Assembly (NCBI GenBank): GCA_000415965.1
Contig: KE356560.1
Location: 2,229,501-2,293,500 of the forward strand
Origin: Haloquadratum walsbyi J07HQW1
GTDB lineage: Archaea; Halobacteriota; Halobacteria; Halobacteriales; Haloferacaceae
Direction of reading: 5' to 3'
DNA length: 64,000 bases
Shown here: positions 62,711 through 64,000 of the stretch, piece by piece
How the letters are laid out: the number at the start of each line of letters is the position of its first letter
Numbering within the stretch: the stretch's first letter is position 1
Translations under genes and position numbers: made by a program
The notes under the pieces: model-generated
Databases searched by the model: none
Seen by the model: only the letters and a program-made list of their open reading frames with translations
What the model was told of the DNA's origin: nothing

Positions 62711-64000
62711 TCAGTCCGGAAGTGTCGGTCCATCTGACGTGTCACGCACCGCGTTGAGGAGAAGTTCCTGTTCAGCACGGGCGACGACGCGACGAACATC
62801 GTCGACAGCATCGATGTTTGATGAGAGCGAGCTGATTCCTTTCTCAGCGAGGAACTTTGCCATTTCGGGGTCTGACCCGGATTGACCCGTAATGGTAGTG
62901 TCGACATCATGTTCGTTGCACGCTTCGATAACTTCCGCCATCGCTTCAAGTATCGTTGGATGATAGTCGTCGAAACGGTCTGCGACCATTGCGTTATTCC
63001 GGTCGACTGCAAGCATGAACTGAACGATATCGTTAGTCCCAAGCGCCACGAAGTCGACACCCTCATCAATGATTTCATCAATCGAGCGAATACTTGCCGG
63101 CGTTTCAATCATTGCTCCCCACTCATGTGTGTCCCGGTCAATTCCTACCTCATCCATCAGTTCTCGCGCCCGACGCACATCATCTGCATCATTAGGGAGC
63201 GGGAACATGACCTCAAGATTGTCATAGCCCATGTCCTGTAGACGTTTGAATGCCCGCAGTTCGAGCTTGACCATCTCTGGCTCTTGCAGACTCCGTCGGA
63301 TCCCACGGTATCCAAGCATCGGATTATGCTCAACAGGCTCAGATTCTCCTCCCTCAAGTTCGGCAAGTTCATCTGTTGGTGCATCGAGAGTGCGAGCCCG
63401 TACCGGGCGAGGATAAAAAGCGTCCGCGACCTTCCGAATCTCCTCTGAAATCTCTTTAATGAAGGCTTCCTCGCCGTGATCTGCAACATACTTATCAGGC
63501 GTTTTGCCCGTCGAAAGGAGAATATGCTCCAATCGGAGTAACCCGACACCATCCGCACTCGTGTCAGCAGCTCGCTGAGCTGCTTCGGGAATAGACACAT
63601 TCACTTTCACTTCTGTGGCTGTCGTTGGAATGTGCCCAACCGGAGCTTCGACGGAGTCATTTGTTGGGTCACTCTCTGCGATATTTTCTTCTTTGGACTC
63701 CGATTCAGGTTCCCCAACCACGACCGTTCCTTTCTCACCATCAAGGGTCACTCGCTGACCATCGGAAAGAGCCTCTGTTGCATCACCACAGCCAACGATA
63801 GCCGGGACTCCGAGTTCGCGCGAAACGATGGCTGCATGTGAGGTCATTCCGCCATTGTCAGTGATTATCCCAGTCGAACGTTGCATCGCAGGAACCATGT
63901 CAGGAGCGGTCATCTCAGTGACAATTATATCACCATCGTTGATCTGACCGGCATCTTCGATATCCTCGATAACTCGTGCTGGTCCCGTTGCAATGCCTGG
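62711..64000 (-). CDS. ppsA: phosphoenolpyruvate synthase, C-terminal part (gene continues right of window)
   Basis: About 430 residues remain in the window. PpsA turns pyruvate and ATP into PEP, AMP and phosphate for gluconeogenesis. The phosphohistidine domain is present with GGMTSHAAIVSRELGVPAIV (catalytic His), and the PEP-binding barrel with GLLRLEHILLSTG, PMLGYRGIRRSLQEPEM, MIETPASIRSIDEII and ALGTNDIVQFMLAVDRNNAM. Near the C-terminus, where PEP synthases carry CGQ...SD with the catalytic Cys, this reads TTITGQSGSDPEMAKFLAEK, with Thr. The start lies outside the window; the frame is open to base 64000. Confidence 0.95.
   Translation of the reverse strand, partial: PGIATGPARVIEDIEDAGQINDGDIIVTEMTAPDMVPAMQRSTGIITDNGGMTSHAAIVSRELGVPAIVGCGDATEALSDGQRVTLDGEKGTVVVGEPESESKEENIAESDPTNDSVEAPVGHIPTTATEVKVNVSIPEAAQRAADTSADGVGLLRLEHILLSTGKTPDKYVADHGEEAFIKEISEEIRKVADAFYPRPVRARTLDAPTDELAELEGGESEPVEHNPMLGYRGIRRSLQEPEMVKLELRAFKRLQDMGYDNLEVMFPLPNDADDVRRARELMDEVGIDRDTHEWGAMIETPASIRSIDEIIDEGVDFVALGTNDIVQFMLAVDRNNAMVADRFDDYHPTILEAMAEVIEACNEHDVDTTITGQSGSDPEMAKFLAEKGISSLSSNIDAVDDVRRVVARAEQELLLNAVRDTSDGPTLPD

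Overview
The window looks like chromosome of a haloarchaeon, most probably Haloquadratum or a close relative. The proteins are acidic. Archaeal information-processing genes are present: proteasome alpha, TFE, GatE, aTrm56 and RNase P component 4. Start codons often sit about 25 nt behind an A/T-rich TATA-like box, as in leaderless archaeal genes. Most of the window has unusually low GC for a haloarchaeon, by eye around 45-50 percent, and intergenic regions are long and full of decayed insertion sequences. The species assignment is inferred from these traits; no search was run.

Layout. 1-3.9 kb: GC-rich BMP-family nucleoside-type ABC transporter (ATPase plus two permeases, + strand). 3.9-5.6 kb: gene-poor, transposon debris. 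5.6-16 kb: housekeeping genes mostly on the minus strand: psmA, a thymidylate synthase/dihydrofolate reductase pair, an MBL-fold hydrolase, superoxide dismutase, DUF2237, photolyase, MptE-like pterin kinase and dihydropteroate synthase, i.e. a loose folate/pterin and stress cluster. 16-23.3 kb: a haloarchaeal zinc protein, a TrmJ-type RNA methyltransferase, gatE, a small zinc protein, fumarase and BolA. 24-31 kb: a dipeptide/oligopeptide ABC operon in the order fused DppDF, DppA, DppB, DppC. 31-38 kb: two haloarchaeal proteins, MutY, a 37-residue membrane peptide, a CinA-like MoCF protein, and the series trm56 - tfe - DUF2110 - DUF5803. 38.6-49.9 kb: FAD oxidoreductase, NAD-dependent epimerase, DUF2797, a Gly-rich protein, nucleoside hydrolase, two GT4 glycosyltransferases, then rnp4 - yhbY - mscS.

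49.9-62.7 kb is an accessory block. It holds an HD-domain gene, several TnpB-type (IS200/IS605/IS1341) remnants, one nearly complete DUF2080 + tnpB element broken by a frameshift and a stop codon, tatA, a tRNA-Arg(CCT), a short coiled-coil gene, a UspA/Nramp-like transporter pair and unrecognised decayed DNA. The window ends inside ppsA (PEP synthase, minus strand).

The main non-genic structure is layered. There are at least seven TnpB 3'-end remnants that keep only the C-terminal coding part and the right-end hairpin. A hairpin family (here H, six copies) has compensatory stem changes; one inverted pair of copies bounds a 330-bp unit and one copy abuts the tRNA gene. A dispersed 100-150 bp repeat (here D, five copies) appears to derive from a lost coding sequence. 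Short perfect palindromes are nested in transposon ends. Hexanucleotide microsatellites occur in frame in several genes. Protein-level oddities are a TFE whose zinc ribbon has lost three of four cysteines, a PEP synthase with Thr where the catalytic Cys is expected, and an Nramp-like transporter without the canonical metal site.
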